Assembly (NCBI GenBank): GCA_033675265.1
Contig: JAUJYZ010000780.1
Location: forward strand, 1-64,000
Source of the DNA: Actinostola sp. cb2023
Taxonomy: Eukaryota; Cnidaria; Anthozoa; Actiniaria; Actinostolidae
DNA length: 64,000 nt
Direction: 5' to 3'
Shown here one piece after another: positions 1-13,345 of the stretch. A program made the position numbers and the translations under genes. Each line of letters opens with the position of its first letter. Positions within the stretch are counted from its first letter, which is position 1. Below the pieces are notes generated by a model. That model searched no databases, was not told where the DNA came from, and was given only the letters and a program-made list of their open reading frames with translations.

Positions 1-392
1 ATTTTACACTAATCAGGTGGGACTTTTTCAGTGTGAGCCGATCCAGACAATGATTCTTTATTGGTTAAAAACATTTATCCTATCTCTCATCACTTTCATT
101 AAGATGTGTACATGTATCAAAGTCTAAATCAAAGGAAGGAAAATATCGCTCGTTTGGCCATCTTTTTTCGAGATTTGCGAAATAAAAAAGTGGCCATGGG
201 TCGCTTACCGGGCAAATAACGGCATATCTGTGTATTGCAATTCAAACCAATCAGAGCGCCGTGCGTCACTATCGAATCTATACTATCAATGGTGTATAAC
301 GGTCTAACATGACTAAGTTACTAAACTAACAGCTCTCAGTTGAATTTATGACTGCTTTCAATTTTTCCTTAGTCGGCGTCTAGCGGACAATT
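1..392 (+). promoter_or_regulatory. Promoter and first 5' exon region of ligase unit A
   Basis: This stretch closely matches 18475-18837 and, at its start, 35796-35870. In those places the sequence lies between the 3' flank of one ligase copy and the 5' UTR exon of the next. A CCAAT box is visible at 247-251. The TATA-like string seen in unit B is degraded here. A GTAAGG donor-like site begins at 393 and matches a GTAACA site at the same place in unit B, so a small non-coding exon probably ends at 392. Promoter function is inferred from position and conservation only. The match to 3'-flank sequence implies another ligase copy just left of the window. Confidence 0.5.
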
Positions 393-524
393 GTAAGGAG
401 AGAAAGAAAAACAGGATAAGAGACAGTATAAGTCCTTCTCTCTCCTCCTTCATTCCTCCCCTCCCCCCCCCCTCCTTCTTCTCTAATTAACTACTACGGT
501 GGCGCCCATAAGTGCAAAACTCAA

Positions 525-672
525 AAGCAAACAAAAGCGCAAAAAAACACAAACACAAACGCAAAAGCCAAAAAACACAAACGCAAAAGCCACAAACGCA
601 AAAGCCAAAAACACAAACGCAAAAAAGCCAAAAGCCAAACAAACGCAAAGCCAAAACACAAACGCAAAAGCC
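525..672 (+). repeat. A/C-rich simple repeat (CAAACGCAAAAGC type)
   Basis: Irregular reiteration of CAAAAGC, CAAACGC and CACAAACGC words, almost free of T on this strand. It keeps reading frames open on both strands by composition, so the Lys/Thr/Gln-rich and Leu/Phe-rich translations of this stretch are not genes. Confidence 0.85.
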
Positions 673-1391
673 GGTTAGTTGTGTATCCGCGCGATTGTAA
701 TACTTGCATATCTTTCGCTCAAGACTGGAATTTTACATATGTGGTAAACATTCGCCGCTGGTAGCAGACCTTTACAAATAAATTTCATAGAATTTTGCCG
801 AGATAGAAAACCAGCGATAGGAGTCGGATGCGACGTTTCGTTCGTCAACATGACAAAACATTATCAAGATTTTATTTCGGCATTCCTGACACTTTATTAC
901 ACACTGACTTACTTTACTATTGTTCAAAGGGTACTTTATATTCTTATTCTGTTAGTCTTAACTCACTTGCTTCAAAATCATAGAACAGTGAAGCTGAGAC
1001 CGCTAGGATGTATGGGTAAACGGTAAAATCATCTAAGTTTTATGTAGTCAGAGGAAAAGTTGGTGTTTCTTGAAAGAAAATGATCTCTCCAAGCAAAATT
1101 CTACCACATATTCGGGAAATAAATTACGAATAAGCGGACGGGGGGGGTGGTGGGGGTGGTCATGATTTGACTCATTTTCCCGCAAATATTTAAAATAGTT
1201 TGGCCCACACGGCAAGCCAACCATATCCTTTTGGAGGCTACATAAATAATAAAATACAATGATATTTTGCGTCTTTTTTGATGGGCTTCCTGTGGTAAGA
1301 GCGCGCGAGCAATACGTATTATGTTGGTTTCCCTGTGCATTGAAATGTATGATGTTGGGATCCCTGTGCAATGCATAGAAATGAAGAAACT

Positions 1392-1557
1392 TGGTCAGCG
1401 CTCAGCGTGCGTCCATCGACTTATGGATGCACGCGGGAGGCGCTAAGCACGAGGAGTAGCGTTTAGGGTCGCACGATGCGATTGCTTCTTTGAGTGCTTA
1501 GCAGCCGACCAAAGTGCATCCATAACTCGATGGACGCACAGCTTGAAGCGTTGACCA
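1392..1557. mobile_element. Short hairpin MITE nested in the left arm
   Basis: An imperfect palindrome running from TGGTCAGCGCT to its near-complement ending TTGACCA. Inner matches include GTGCGTCCATCGA against TCGATGGACGCAC, and GCTAAGCAC against GTGCTTAGC. It is absent from the corresponding place in the right arm, which supports a separate insertion. A related, more degenerate hairpin lies at 1626-1715. Confidence 0.6.
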
Positions 1558-1874
1558 TTTCTTTTTATAACATAGTTACTGCAAATTCAAATAAAAACAA
1601 TTTTATTTTCCAATTGATTTCAGAGCGCGCTCTATGCCGATGACGTGAGCGTGCGTCCATTGAGTATATGGATGCATGCTCGCGCACGCTAATTAGACAA
1701 TCAGATCAGAGCGCGCGTTATATCAATGCTATGCTATAATTGATGATGTTGGGATCCCTGTGCGCATCCCGCGCGTCCCGCAGTACATGTGTATATTGAA
1801 ACTGAAGGTATGACACTCTAGTCACGTGATGGCCTGATGTGCGGCGCAAGTAGCTGGTGCACTTTTACCGAAGA

Positions 1875-1926
1875 GGGGGGTGGGGGGGGGGGGGGGGGGG
1901 GGGAGGGGGGGGGGGGGGGAGGGGGT
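1875..1926 (+). repeat. Poly-G tract
   Basis: About 50 bases that are almost pure G, broken by only a few A and T. It lies just inside the left inverted arm and is absent from the right arm. Such a run can form G-quadruplexes and is prone to sequencing and assembly length error, so its exact length should not be trusted. Confidence 0.85.
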
Positions 1927-3980
1927 TAGCCAGGGTGAAGTCGTTATTTTGTCGCTAATTGCGGGGCGTCGAAGAGAAGTTAATATCAAGAAAGACTGAT
2001 TTTTTCGGTGTAAACGTTGGGACTCTATTCCCTATTCATGGTAAGTTTAGAAGTTCACAATTCATGTCAACTTTAAGTAAATTTAGAAGAAATTCGACGG
2101 TTTTAAAGTAGTCCTTTTTAATTTTGAATGGTGGAGAAACTTTGGATATGTTGTGCTCGACACGTGAGAAAGTTTTGTTGAAAATAAACTGAACTAAAAG
2201 TTTTTTGTCATGGTTTTTACGTAGTATTTGCTCTAAATGTTATCTAATAAAAGGACTTGCCTATACTAGGGCAGAAGGCTGCTTAATAATCCTCAATAAA
2301 TCCGTTTCTTTTTTCATTTGACTTATATATGTTAGTTGTCAGTGATCGAAATACACTTCAACAAGGATCTCTCAACTGACTGATGGTACTTTATCTGTTT
2401 TTAAAAAACATTACTGACTCTCTCATCTAGAAAGTCAGGTTTGACATAATTTTGTACTTTACATTTATAGTTCTTCTGACACAAGGGAACGCCAACACAG
2501 CATAAACCATCTGAAGCAAAAATATAGACGAACTCAATTCACTGACATCGAAGGAGACATGAATGGCAATGGACTCGTGAAGCAGTTGAACCCGTTGAAG
2601 CTGCCGTGAACTAAAATATTATATTAACAGTCGTTTGTTATTGTCATTGAAATAGCACAACACATTTAGCAAAATACTATCATCTGAGAGAAACACAGAG
2701 TAATGTTAACGGTATTTTTCGTAAGAACGTAAGTAAGCTTATCGCTCAGTTCCAACTGCGATGCCGTTTGTTATTCAATCATTCACAACTTGTCGATTGT
2801 GTAAAATATTTATTAGTGAATACATTGCACAGAAAGAACGGCAAAACAGTGTCAGTAAAAAGCTAGTAAACTTATTGTTGAAATAAATACGTTTGTTTGT
2901 CATTTTGTTTACAAGTACTGATAGCAAAAGTGTTGTGCAGTACTAAATATTGAGACTATTCAGCATTTTATATAAAACACAATGCGTCAATTTTGAAGAT
3001 TTTAATCAATAAAAATCAAAATACAAAACAAATACTTTACAGAAGTCAAAACAGAAAACAAATAAAGTATATTGTAGATGTTTTGACTTATGTTTAGTGA
3101 ACATATAAATATTAAAACTTGCAAAAAGAGCACAGTTCAGATTTGCCGAGCACTAGCTGTCAATGCCTTCTCGATCGAAGGTAAAATCCGACTGCTTCAC
3201 GGAAAAGTGCACCAGCTACTTGCGCCGCACATCCGGCCACGACGCTTAAAATTTCAAAAAATTAGTTTCTCAGCGGACGTTGAAGTTAGACCGACTGATA
3301 CTATAAAGTGTTTCGAGAATACGGTAAAGTTTAGTCATTCGAAGAAAAATTGAAACTTTCACATCACAATGACAAAATTAATAGCAAAAAACGTATTTGT
3401 CACGTGACTGGATTTTCATACCTTGTTTCAATATACACATGTACTGCGGGATGCGCGGGATGCGCACAGGGATCCCAACATCATCAATTTCTATGCACAA
3501 TGGTTTCCCAACATCATACATTTCTATGCACAGGGAAACCCAACATAATACGTATTGCGCGCGCGCTCTACCACAGGAAGCCCATCAAAAAAAGGACGCA
3601 AATATCATTTTATTTTCATTATTTAGTAGCCTCAAAAGGAATGGTTGGGCTGCCTGTGGTTTGGCCGGCCAAGAAAATCCAAGTTAAAGTTTTTTGCAAG
3701 TTAGAACGAATTTATTGTATATTAAAAATGTGCGTCAGCTCGATCACCGACAAAGCTAAGGATGTTTTGTAGTTTTGCAGCACAGTATTTGACAATGGTA
3801 CAAATTGTGCTAGATGAATGAAAATGTTGAATTAATATTGACATAAATGCATTGATTGTTTATCTTGTGGCTGTGGCTTCTATTTGATCTGTAATAGTAT
3901 TTTCTCTCTCTTTTTTCCTCTCCACACTCCCTTCCTGTCTAATAACCTTCTTTACCCAATCTCCTCTCTTCTAGCCACAG

Positions 3981-4106
3981 GAAGCCCGAATAGAGTTGTC
4001 TGCTGAGTTTAAAGTATCACATCATCAAAGCAACCTAACACAACAGAAACTCCGACTGAGTTGATCGCCCATCTCAACTACGTTATATACAAGCTGTTTT
4101 GATCAG
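3981..4106 (+). other. Internal 5' UTR exon, ligase unit A
   Basis: The sequence between a CCACAG acceptor (ending 3980) and a GATCAG|GTAAGG donor (GT at 4107) recurs with the same borders in units B (split), C (36374-36460) and D (60461-60590). It includes the shared words CATCATCAAAGCAACCTAACAC and ATACAAGCTGTTTTGATCAG in pieces. It contains stops in all useful frames and no long ORF, so it is best read as untranslated. The next compatible acceptor is TTTACAG at 15350-15356, directly before the ligase start codon, giving an intron of about 11.2 kb. The splicing model is inferred from the conserved borders, and no transcript was seen. Confidence 0.55.
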
Positions 4107-4125
4107 GTAAGGAAAGTCAATTTTA

Positions 4126-4441
4126 CAAGAGAATGCTTTGTAATGAATTCTTCATAGAAGATTGTTCCTCTTGTGATACATATATGGGTCAAGTTACTGA
4201 TCATTAGAATAAGAATAATACATACGTTACAAGAGAATGCTTTGTAATGAATTCTTCATAGAAGATTGTTCCCTCTTGTGATACATATATGGGTCAAGCT
4301 ACTGATCATTAGATTAAAAAACATGATAATTAATTGTAATGAATTCTTCTATAGAAGACTGTTCCTCCTGCCCATGTCCTGCGTTGCATATATAGGTCAA
4401 AAACTGGTCAAGTTACTGATCATAAAATAGAATAAGAATTT
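4126..4441 (+). repeat. 105-bp minisatellite, unit A (about 2.5 copies)
   Basis: Repeats of about 105 bases containing GAATGCTTTGTAATGAATTC, a TTCATAGAAGATTGTTCC stretch and GATACATATATGGGTCAAG. They lie directly after the conserved splice donor. The same unit occurs about eight times in unit B (28414-29233) and once each in units C and D. Confidence 0.8.
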
Positions 4442-4489
4442 GGGTGTCTATAAAAACGCAGATGCAGATCGACCGACGGACCGGTGGGA

Positions 4490-4577
4490 CTTTTGCGGAC
4501 CACTTTTGCGGACCACTTTTGCGGACCACTTTTGCGGACCACTTTTGCGGACCACTTTTGCGGACCATTTTTGCGGA
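4490..4577 (+). repeat. Subterminal 13-bp tandem repeats, left end
   Basis: Six to seven head-to-tail copies of ACTTTTGCGGACC, some with one substitution. The right end of the same element (11732-11800) carries three inverted copies followed by short CCGGTCCG copies. They lie immediately inside the terminal inverted repeat. Confidence 0.85.
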
Positions 4578-5154
4578 CCAATTAAGGTATCAGGATACGT
4601 TTTGGACCCCTATATCTTTGGACTTCGACAACACGCGCGCTTTACAATATTTTACCAAGAAAAAGTATACATTTTCTGAAAGCTGAATAAATGTAGTTTT
4701 TGAGTATACTTTCATATTTTTAGATTTTGCATCATAGAAATTGTTAGGCGAGTTATACGTGAAATTCGACCGTAGTGCGTTCTAAAAAGTTCGATTGCAT
4801 ATGGAATTTAAGTTATGCTTGTGAAAAACACACTCTAACAGACACTCGAGATAATGAACTTAAAAACGGTGTCTCAGTTTTCCGATAACTGTTTTTAGAT
4901 CAACCGCAATCCTACGACAAAGTTGAGCAATTGATTTTAGAGCTATGGTGTCGGAACGAGACTAGCAACGGCTGCGAGGAGACTATGTTGTCAACAAAAT
5001 AGGGCCATAACGTTTGAACGAAATAAACATGAAAAAATCTGAGACACCGTTTTTTTTAGATCAACTATTGCTGAACCACCTTGCAAATTTTCAGCGAAAT
5101 TTGAAAAGACGTGCATTTAGCGCTAAATATAGTTCCGAGAAAAAGACGCAATTT

Positions 5155-7182
<2,028 letters not shown>

Positions 7183-7812
7183 ATTACTGTTTTGGAAGAT
7201 CAAGCCACACCATGTTTATCCAACACCTAGCGTAATTGAAGCTGTCAACCACTTGTCAAGATATCTGGTCAGTATTCAGCAAAGGTCGACAGGTCATATG
7301 CAAATGACAAATATTGTGCTCTGGCTTGTTCGAGTATTGCGGGTGCCTGGGCATGTTTTAGTGTGCATGTATTTGTATGGTTTTCTGCTCTGTTTGGGAA
7401 CGGTTTCTTCGAAGACGCGGTTTCTTCAAAGACGAAGTTGACGATCTTCTTCTTGGATGAGACTATAAAGATTTACGTTTTCTTGAAGACATATATTTGC
7501 TTTTACATGTAAAAAGTTCAAAAGTGTATCGTTAAAATTATTCTGTATAGTTGTTGTATCGTTCGCCGCGTGGTTATGAGAGTCACGTACTGATGCGCTT
7601 CGACTGACGTCACAATCCAACCAAATACTGTTGACATATCGTTTCCTGTAGCAAAATAGTCACGATTTTGGTTATCTTCGTTTTCTCTGCTTGATTCGTT
7701 AAAATTTGTAATTTCTTTTAAAGAAAGTCATAGAAAAAGAAAAGCTTATTCAAAATATTTAAAAATCCGATTTTGATTTTTTTTGCTAAAAAAACTTATC
7801 CTGATACCTTAA

Positions 7813-8466
7813 GGACGTTCGCGCGCATTGTTCACGCGCATCTTTTCTGCGCATAAAATCAAGGTTCGAATCATCTCGGTCCAGTCCTCTTTCCTCACGT
7901 CCAAGATGGCAGCCAGTCACGCATGTTACGTAGACGATTTTCATCGGCTAATATCTCGAGAACGATACCGGTGCCCCCCATTTCTATTATTTTATGATTT
8001 TACAAAGAATCATAAAAGCTCCCCATGTACCAAATTTAAAGAAAAAAACATGTTTCGATTTTGATAAAAACACGAATTAAGATGAAAACGTCAACCTACC
8101 TTCACGCGAAAGAGTCCTCGATGGCTACGTGGTGACTGTAAACATGAGCCAAAAACTACAGGTTGTTTCTACATATTCACAAATCTTTGTACATAATTTT
8201 ATTCTATAAACTCTTAGATAGCCATTTGAAGAAAATTTTAGCAATCCGTTTTTCTACCAAAAAATTCCTGTCATTCTCGACTTTCCTTGGATTGAACGCA
8301 CGTAATTTTCGATCAGAAAAAGGGTATACTTTGAAAAAATCTGGCTCCATAGCGAAGTCGGTGACCCCCATTTTTTATTTGCTCATTTAGATTCTATAAT
8401 GATCTTATTTCACCATACGAAGTTTCAGGAAAAAAACATGTTTAGTTTTTTTGCCCGCGAACGTCC
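7813..8466. mobile_element. TTAA-target MITE, 654 bp
   Basis: Termini GGACGTTCGCG (7813) and CGCGAACGTCC (ending 8466) are inverted copies flanked by TTAA on both sides (7809-7812 and 8467-8470). A TTAA target duplication is the hallmark of piggyBac and Kolobok transposases. The interior has only short ORFs with no recognisable domain. It sits inside the 7.4-kb MULE-like element. Confidence 0.7.
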
Positions 8467-8754
8467 TTAAACGTACCCCTTGATAATCAAGTATTACGAT
8501 TTCTAGCCCAAACACTTTTTTTATTGGAAATATTGTAAATTATATATATTTTGCCCTACCCCTGCTATCACTTTTCTAATGGTCCGTCCCCAATGCAACA
8601 CATTAAGCGAGCAACTTGAATCAACTAACGTTTATTATTATTATTATTACCTTGATCTAGATAACGGTGAAATTTTATTGCACAAAAAGAAAAAAAAAAT
8701 TATATGGCTGTATTTTAGATAAGAAATTAAAGGAAATCAAATAAAGTAATTATT

Positions 8755-9543
8755 ACTCGGGCCCAGGCCGCAGGCCGCCCGAGTTAGAAAATGCGGATTT
8801 CGGTAGTAGTAGTAGTAGTTTTGTTCGGCTCCAAAATGACGAGTATGCGACGTATTTAATCGTATCCGGAGTTTCAAGATTACTCAGCAGATTTGAAAAG
8901 ATAAGCGAGAAACAGGACTCAAGTAGATTTTGAATCTTAGTTTTGAAAGCAGCTGTAGATCTTCAAGCTATTAAAAGGTCAGGATTCTAGTTCATCGTTC
9001 AATGACTAGAAGTGGTAAAAGGACTAGAAGCTCGCTTAAAATATTTTTTTTTTTAAACAAACGCGAGGCCGTTATCGGAACCATCTGACCTATGCAACCT
9101 CAAGACGTATCATGTTCGTACTCACCGGACTAATAGTCTCCCTCGTCACTCAACTGTCACTGATTGTCATGACGTCAGAGAAATTATATTGTATTGAAGA
9201 AGATGTCCTTGTTTTATTCGACGTTCGAACCGTAACTCGAACCCGAACTCGATTCCAAACTCGACGTTTCGGGATCTGAAGCTAGAGAGGGGGCCTTTAC
9301 ACAAACTCATCAAAATCAAATCAATTGAACTCAAAGTCAAAAGGTAATCAAATGAACTCAAAGGCAAATCAAATGAACTCGACACATACATGTATATACA
9401 TAGTCTCCCTCGTCACGCAACTGTCAGTCATTGTCAGGTCTCTCCTCGCGCAGCTGACATTGTCCTTGTTCTTCAACCAACTGGCATTCATTTTCAAGTA
9501 CTTCCTCGAACAACTGACATTTTCCTTTTCACAATGCCCGAGT
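8755..9543. mobile_element. Non-autonomous element, ACTCGGGC termini, copy 1
   Basis: Begins ACTCGGGC and ends GCCCGAGT. A GTAGTAGTAGTAG tract and an approximately 180-base block (GTATGCGACGTATTTAATCG, CAGCTGTAGATCTTCAAGC) recur in copy 2 at 10258-11629. The right-hand parts also share the CTCCCTCGTCACGCAACTG and ACGCTCATTGAGCGTC stretches. No coding sequence is recognised. Confidence 0.55.
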
Positions 9544-10257
9544 GAACGCTCATTGAGCGTCTTGTTTACAAATAAATTCACATGTTCATTTATATATAAT
9601 TCTAAAGTACTATTTATTGCATGAAATACAGATGTATCGCAGTACTTCACTTTCTATTAGAAACGGCTAGTCACGTATTCCTATACAGTTGAACCCCAGT
9701 ATCTCAAACTCGGTTATCTCGAACAATTTATCGATTTCCATGGGATTCTACTGTATTTTCAAATATTTCATTCCTATTCTTTCAGTCGGCATACGTAGTG
9801 CGAGTTCATGGTTGTGTACAAAAGTTTTCTGTTTATACAAATCTCACGCGAAGGTATTTAAAGTCATTTGCAATGATGCAAATATTTTATTGATAGTGGA
9901 GAAATCATAAGGGCCTGGGTCTGTGACAACAGGTCGGTTTTAATGGATGTGTTGTTAAATCAGAGATCGTTTTGAGGAAAGAGCGTGTTTATAAAAGTAT
10001 AACATTATAAAATTATACAACCAGTTCACATTCCACAGACTGCTCTTCATCTAAAGCCTTTATTCGGGTTAAGCTTCCTCGCAAACATTATTCTTGTCGT
10101 TTATTGTGCGTGTGTTTGTTTTCATGACTGTGGTCTATGCAGAATCAACATTGATGACAGACATCTGTTATCGTTAACATGCCTGAGGCTTACATCAGTC
10201 TATCAGGCACCAGTTATGATCCTGTGCCTCAGACCACCAACGATGTTGTTGCTTTTT
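9544..10257. other. Unassigned spacer between two repeat copies
   Basis: About 700 bases inside the MULE-like element with only short ORFs and no recognised domain. A short stretch at 9690-9735 (TCAAACTCGGTTATCTCGAAC) resembles 13930-13960, suggesting another dispersed repeat. Confidence 0.5.
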
Positions 10258-11629
10258 ACTCGGGCCCTTCCGATGGAAGCCCGAGCTATAAAATGGGTTT
10301 TTCGCTAGTAGTAGTAGTAGTTTTGTTCGGTTAAAGAATGACGAAAGTATGCGACGTATTTAATCGTATCGAGTTTTAAGATTACTCAGCAGATAAGAAA
10401 AAACAAACGACACACAGGACTCAAGTAGATTTGAATCTTAGTTTTGAAAGCAGCTGTAGATCTTCAAGCTATTAAAGGTCAGGATTCTAGTTTATTATTA
10501 TTTTTCTCATGGTCACGGAATGAAGAAAAAATGCGAAGAATGAAGAAAGAATGCGATGTATTTGATCGTATCGAGTTTCAAGATTTCTCAGCATAGATCT
10601 TCAAGCTATTAAAGGTCAGGATTCTAGTTGATCGTTCGACGATGAAGCTAAGGCGCATTTGTTTTTGTTATAAATGAAACGACATCTTTCAGAGTGGGCC
10701 CACACGAATCGGCGTATGCTTTTGTCTGTGAAATGAGCGTGTTTAAAGCCCGTGGTTTATCGGCTGTTGTACGACGCCGTTCCACGAACTCGAACTCATC
10801 AAAAAATGAATTGAAAAGCAAATGAAATGAACTCAAAAAGTATCATGACCTCGCTATGTTGTCATGTTTGTTGCTAATTGTAATAGTACGTGTACAGCTA
10901 TGTCCTTGAGTGTCGAGCTTTGTCACATCATACCGTAGTCGCTATGCCATGTTTGTTGGTAATTGTAATAGTACGTGTACAGTTCTGTCCTTGAGTATTT
11001 ATAATTAAACTCACGACCAGCGATGTAACCGTACATCTATTGACAGAAAGCTATATGTACAGAAGTCACTGCAAACAGTCGAGCCAGTCGAGTTATTTTC
11101 AGTAACTCATGATGGATGTTTATTTTATTCCACGTTTGAGAAATTCAGAAGGAAAAGGAATCGTAAAAATCGTACTTCAAAACTACATCAAAGCAAAGGC
11201 GATCGAGCAAGGTCAATGTTCGAAAATCCGTGTTCTTTTCAGTAAGATGACAGTTGTAAAGTGATCCTTATCTGAGTCATACATCTATTACGCGACCTAA
11301 TTTTAGAACCGTTGCGTAGCGCTATTTAAAACCGAATTTCCACGCTCAAAACAGGTCAGTGAACGGCAAAAATACAATCGAAGTCAACAAGCTAGAGAGC
11401 GAGGGTTTGATTTTCCAGTAGATTTTGTTTTGATAGCGAATCTCGCTTTGCGTGACGAGAGAGATTATTTGTATCGATGAGCATCGATAAAGATCTCCGA
11501 CTGTTCGAGATACGTATATGGTACATCTTTAAACGTACTCGAGGTCACTTGAGGTTGCATATTCATGGCGCCAGTCATTGTCAGGTTTCTCCTCACGCAA
11601 CTGACATTGTCCTTGTCATAAGCCCGAGT
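10258..11629. mobile_element. Non-autonomous element, ACTCGGGC termini, copy 2
   Basis: The second, longer copy of the family at 8755-9543, in the same orientation, with matching ACTCGGGC and GCCCGAGT ends. It begins with a hairpin-like CTCGGGCCCTTCC...GGAAGCCCGAG. It contains a partial internal reduplication (10545-10640) and an approximately 85-base tandem duplication at about 10850-10990 (CATGTTTGTTG and TAATAGTACGTGTACAG words). No gene is recognised. Confidence 0.5.
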
Positions 11630-11833
11630 GTACGCTCATTGAGCGTCTATTTTATTTTATAGGTAAAAAAAATATACGAAACATTTTCAAATTTTCGATG
11701 GTAGTTTTTATTAGAAATGCGAAGTTTTTTTTTGGTCCGCAAAAATGGTCCGCAAAAGTGGTCCGCAAAAGTGGTCCGCCGGTCCGCCGGTCCGCCGGTC
11801 TGCATCCGAGTTTTATAGACACCCTAAGAATTT

Positions 11834-12396
11834 TACATACGTCTAGGTCGAACCGGGTTCATCAGTATCTGATGCAAATCTCACTATTGCGATGAGTGGT
11901 ACATAAGATTCGTGTTGTTTTTATTAAGCTGAGCCCCGACTAACCAAATATATTAGAGTTGCAAAACCTCCGAATGTAAATTAGTCAACTTCGATTCGCA
12001 GCCATATCCTTTCTCGTCTAGCGTTACGTGAAACAAAGGTAACGGCTGCGAAGGAGATTTTAAATAGAGGTCATCACATATAATGCACACACACAGAAGC
12101 ATATGACTGGAGGGATTACTGCCAATAATAGGGACTTTAAGCATCGAGGACGGAATGGACGACGAAGACGTCAGAGAAACAATAGCGTTAATTACAAAAT
12201 TCAATAACTTATTGTTGGAATGTTTGAAATGAGCTCGATTTGGCCTTAACTGCAGGCGTTCTGTGCAAAGCTACAACGTGAAATGCCTATGTTTGACGAT
12301 GCAAAGAGAACGAGAATGTGAGATGTGCACTTTTATTCAGCTAAAAGTTGTTTGATGTTCTTTTCTTTTTCCAGTGTAAAAGTCAAAATAGATTTA
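11834..12396. other. Intron of ligase unit A, with truncated MITE copy
   Basis: From 11834 the unit-specific intron sequence resumes (CTCACTATTGCGATG and TAAGATTCGTGTTGTTTTTATTAAGCTG in pieces), matching 30950-31010, 36670-36740 and 60770-60850. At 12130 a repeat starts with AGGGACTTTAAGCATCGAGG, a copy of the family at 13346-13714. It runs to about 12396, where a PIF-type MITE interrupts it. Confidence 0.5.
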
Positions 12397-13015
12397 GGCC
12401 CTGTTTACAAGGAGGGAGGGTAATACTAGGGTCAAAGATAGCCCGGGTTTACAAGCGAAATTTCTTAGACTAGGGTTACCCTTCTCCTCGAGTCAATTCA
12501 ATTGCTTGGTAACCGCGCAAGACTTCGTCATAACAAACAAAATGGCGGAAATGAAAAAAGTCGAGGCTTTTAAAGTCGTACGACGACTTATATTCTTGGA
12601 TAATACACAAAATGTCTTATAAAAAATGTCGCTCCACGTCTTTTTATCTTTTCGGGCTACTTTTCCTTTTGGTTTTAGCTGTCACTGGCCCTACTTTTCG
12701 CTTTTCTAAACGCTTCTGGCCACTGTCTTGATCAACCGCCAAATTGTACTCGTCGATTGAAAAGGCCTGGAAACTAGTAAAAAGTTGTCCCGGGTAGGCG
12801 AGTTATCCCGGGCAAAACCGTTTACAAGGAAAAAACATAACCCTAGTGGTAGGGTAACCCTATCCGAGTACTAGGGTTACCCTAGCAGTAGGGTAACCCT
12901 ACCAGCCTTGTAAACACGTACGCGAAAAATACAAGAAACGTACGAGAGCTAGGGTAACCCTTGTACTAGGGTAACCCTACTGCTAGGGTTACCCTCCCTC
13001 CTTGTAAACAGGGCC
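12397..13015. mobile_element. PIF/Harbinger-type MITE, 619 bp
   Basis: Perfect-looking inverted ends GGCCCTGTTTACAAGGAGGG (12397) and the complement ending 13015 are flanked by the 3-base duplication TTA (12394-12396 and 13016-13018). TTA-type 3-base duplications with GGCC-starting ends are typical of PIF/Harbinger. The subterminal regions carry alternating CTAGGGTAACCC and TAGGGTTACCC words on both sides. The interior has no transposase. Confidence 0.75.
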
Positions 13016-13018
13016 TTA

Positions 13019-13345
13019 GAGGATTTGAGTGAAACAAAGTACTTTACAAACCTTGTGACGTCACACTCTGCTCATGTTTTTAATCATTTTACAAATATAT
13101 CTTTAATAGAGTAAAAAATGTCATCATAGGAGTACGTTTTACAAATTATTTCGTGTTTTCTTATATTTATATGGTTTATTTTTATTTTTTCATTTGACGT
13201 TCCGATAAGCATCGAATGTTTCTTTTTAATGATTTTTATTCAACTTACAGAACAAAAATACATACATTGAAATATAACTACATAAATAAATAGTTTAATT
13301 ATTATGTAAAGTAATTTGTAGGGTATCATCGTCATTTATCAATTA
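13019..13345. other. AT-rich intron spacer, no feature seen
   Basis: About 330 AT-rich bases with no ORF of note and no recognised repeat border. Confidence 0.5.

Larger units (their letters stand above)
1205..3664. mobile_element. Repeat element with long inverted arms, about 2.4 kb
   Basis: The left arm (about 1205-1875) reappears inverted in the right arm (about 3205-3664). Shared words include the GGATCCCTGTGC and GATGTTGGGATCCC region (1350-1370, 1745-1760 against 3465-3485), the ATACGTATT-GCGCGCGC stretch (1305-1320 against 3548-3566) and the TGCACCAGCTACTTGCGCC stretch (1848-1866 against 3210-3228). The left arm is interrupted by hairpin elements at 1392-1557 and 1626-1715. The interior, about 2000-3100, is AT-rich and shows no transposase. 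A non-autonomous foldback or long-TIR DNA transposon is the simplest reading. The exact ends and target duplication were not resolved. Confidence 0.6.
393..3980 (+). other. Expanded first 5' UTR intron of unit A
   Basis: In unit B the matching interval is only about 150 bases of pyrimidine-rich sequence (18838-18988) ending in a CCACAG acceptor. Here it starts with the same CT-rich tract (about 420-485) and ends with the same CTCTCTTCTAG-CCACAG stretch (3961-3980). About 3.4 kb of repeats separates them. No host coding sequence is seen inside. Confidence 0.45.

Noticed and set aside
512..709. Lys/Thr/Gln-rich and Leu/Phe-rich ORFs
   Set aside because: Both strands of an A/C-rich simple repeat stay open by composition.
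12840..13010. Interstitial telomeric repeat
   Set aside because: TAGGGTTACCC words alternate orientation and lie symmetrically inside a MITE with a TTA duplication; they are not (TTAGGG)n.
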